Origin: Paenibacillus sp. LS1
Lineage (GTDB): Bacteria; Bacillota; Bacilli; Paenibacillales; Paenibacillaceae
Direction: 5' to 3'
Assembly: GCF_026013365.1 (NCBI RefSeq)
Contig: NZ_JAPDOE010000001.1
Location: 1,550,001 to 1,614,000 of the forward strand
DNA length: 64,000 nucleotides
Positions 63,846-64,000 of the stretch are shown in pieces. The translations under genes and the position numbers were made by a program. Position 1 is the first letter of the stretch; every line of letters begins with the position of its first letter. The notes beneath the pieces are model-generated. The model was not told where the DNA came from. It saw only the letters and a list, made by a program, of their open reading frames with translations, and did not search any database.

Positions 63846-64000
63846 TCAAATCCCGTACTTCTCCATCTGATCGAGGAAAGAACGGGATTTAAGATTCAGG
63901 CCAAGCTGATGATCCATGAAGGCCCGCATCAGTTTTTTGATCTCATCACGGGTAGACTCACTTACTGATATATTTCCCAGGCGCTGCAGATCCAACTGAG
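63846..64000 (-). CDS. recO: DNA repair protein RecO (C-terminal part)
   Basis: The last 50 codons of a gene cut by the window edge. The reading LQRLGNISVSESTRDEIKKL and the ending LNLKSRSFLDQMEKYGI match the C-terminus of Bacillus-type RecO, which loads RecA and anneals single strands in recombinational repair. recO directly upstream of glyQS is the Bacillus order, which supports the call. Only the last portion is visible. Confidence 0.8.
   Translation of the reverse strand, partial: QLDLQRLGNISVSESTRDEIKKLMRAFMDHQLGLNLKSRSFLDQMEKYGI

Overview
The window looks like a chromosomal segment of a spore-forming, low-to-moderate GC Firmicute, most probably a Paenibacillus or close relative. The reasons are Bacillus-type gene orders (dcw cluster, ylbO-panE, typA-ylaH-ylaJKL, recO-glyQS-dnaG-sigA-trmK-nif3), sporulation genes (spoVD, spoVE, an RsfA/YlbO regulator, YlaJ- and CotD-like proteins), bacillithiol synthesis (bshC), a MurE with the meso-DAP motif, and Paenibacillus-like departures such as murA inside the dcw cluster and an adenosylhomocysteinase gene. 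Nearly all genes are on the minus strand. I see no prophage, CRISPR array or intact transposase.

Layout. About 0.3-20.4 kb holds a complete division and cell-wall cluster, transcribed right to left: mraZ, rsmH, ftsL, pbpB, spoVD, murE, murF, mraY, murD, spoVE, murG, murB, murA, divIB, ftsA, ftsZ. It starts at a sigma-A-like promoter followed by 10-bp-periodic MraZ operator repeats and ends at a strong terminator after ftsZ. From 20.5 to 31.5 kb lie ahcY, bshC, an oligopeptide ABC transporter (oppA, oppB, oppC and a fused oppD-oppF), a DUF3397 membrane protein, panE and an RsfA-family regulator. From 31.8 to 41.2 kb lie a DUF2626 protein, a secreted coiled-coil protein, an orphan solute-binding protein, PIN-PhoH (YlaK-like), YlaJ-like lipoprotein, YlaL-like protein, an LCP ligase, YlaH and typA. 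A MITE-like element sits between ylaH and typA.

From 41.3 to 54 kb the content is mixed: a LiaI/LiaF-like membrane protein, two divergent TerC/YjbE paralogues, thiI with its cysteine desulfurase, a CwlQ-like transglycosylase, small spore or hypothetical proteins (including DUF1540 and YpuI), a subtilisin-family protease, a CotD-like coat protein, and a MocR regulator divergent from an aminotransferase. From 54.2 to 64 kb lie the RNase P RNA gene (with type A features), nif3-like, trmK, sigA, dnaG, yqxD, glyS and glyQ preceded by a glycyl T-box leader and promoter, and the 3' end of recO.

How the genes work together: the dcw block covers lipid II synthesis (MurA-MurG, MraY) and the divisome (FtsZ, FtsA, DivIB, FtsL, PBP2B), plus the spore-cortex pair SpoVD/SpoVE. 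The right end is the macromolecular synthesis block (primase, sigma-A, glycyl-tRNA synthetase, RNase P, tRNA modification). No clearly new multigene system is present. The best leads are the MITE-like element, the type A-like RNase P RNA, possible sporulation-sigma promoters in front of ftsA and ftsZ, and a PcsB-like coiled-coil protein without a hydrolase domain.
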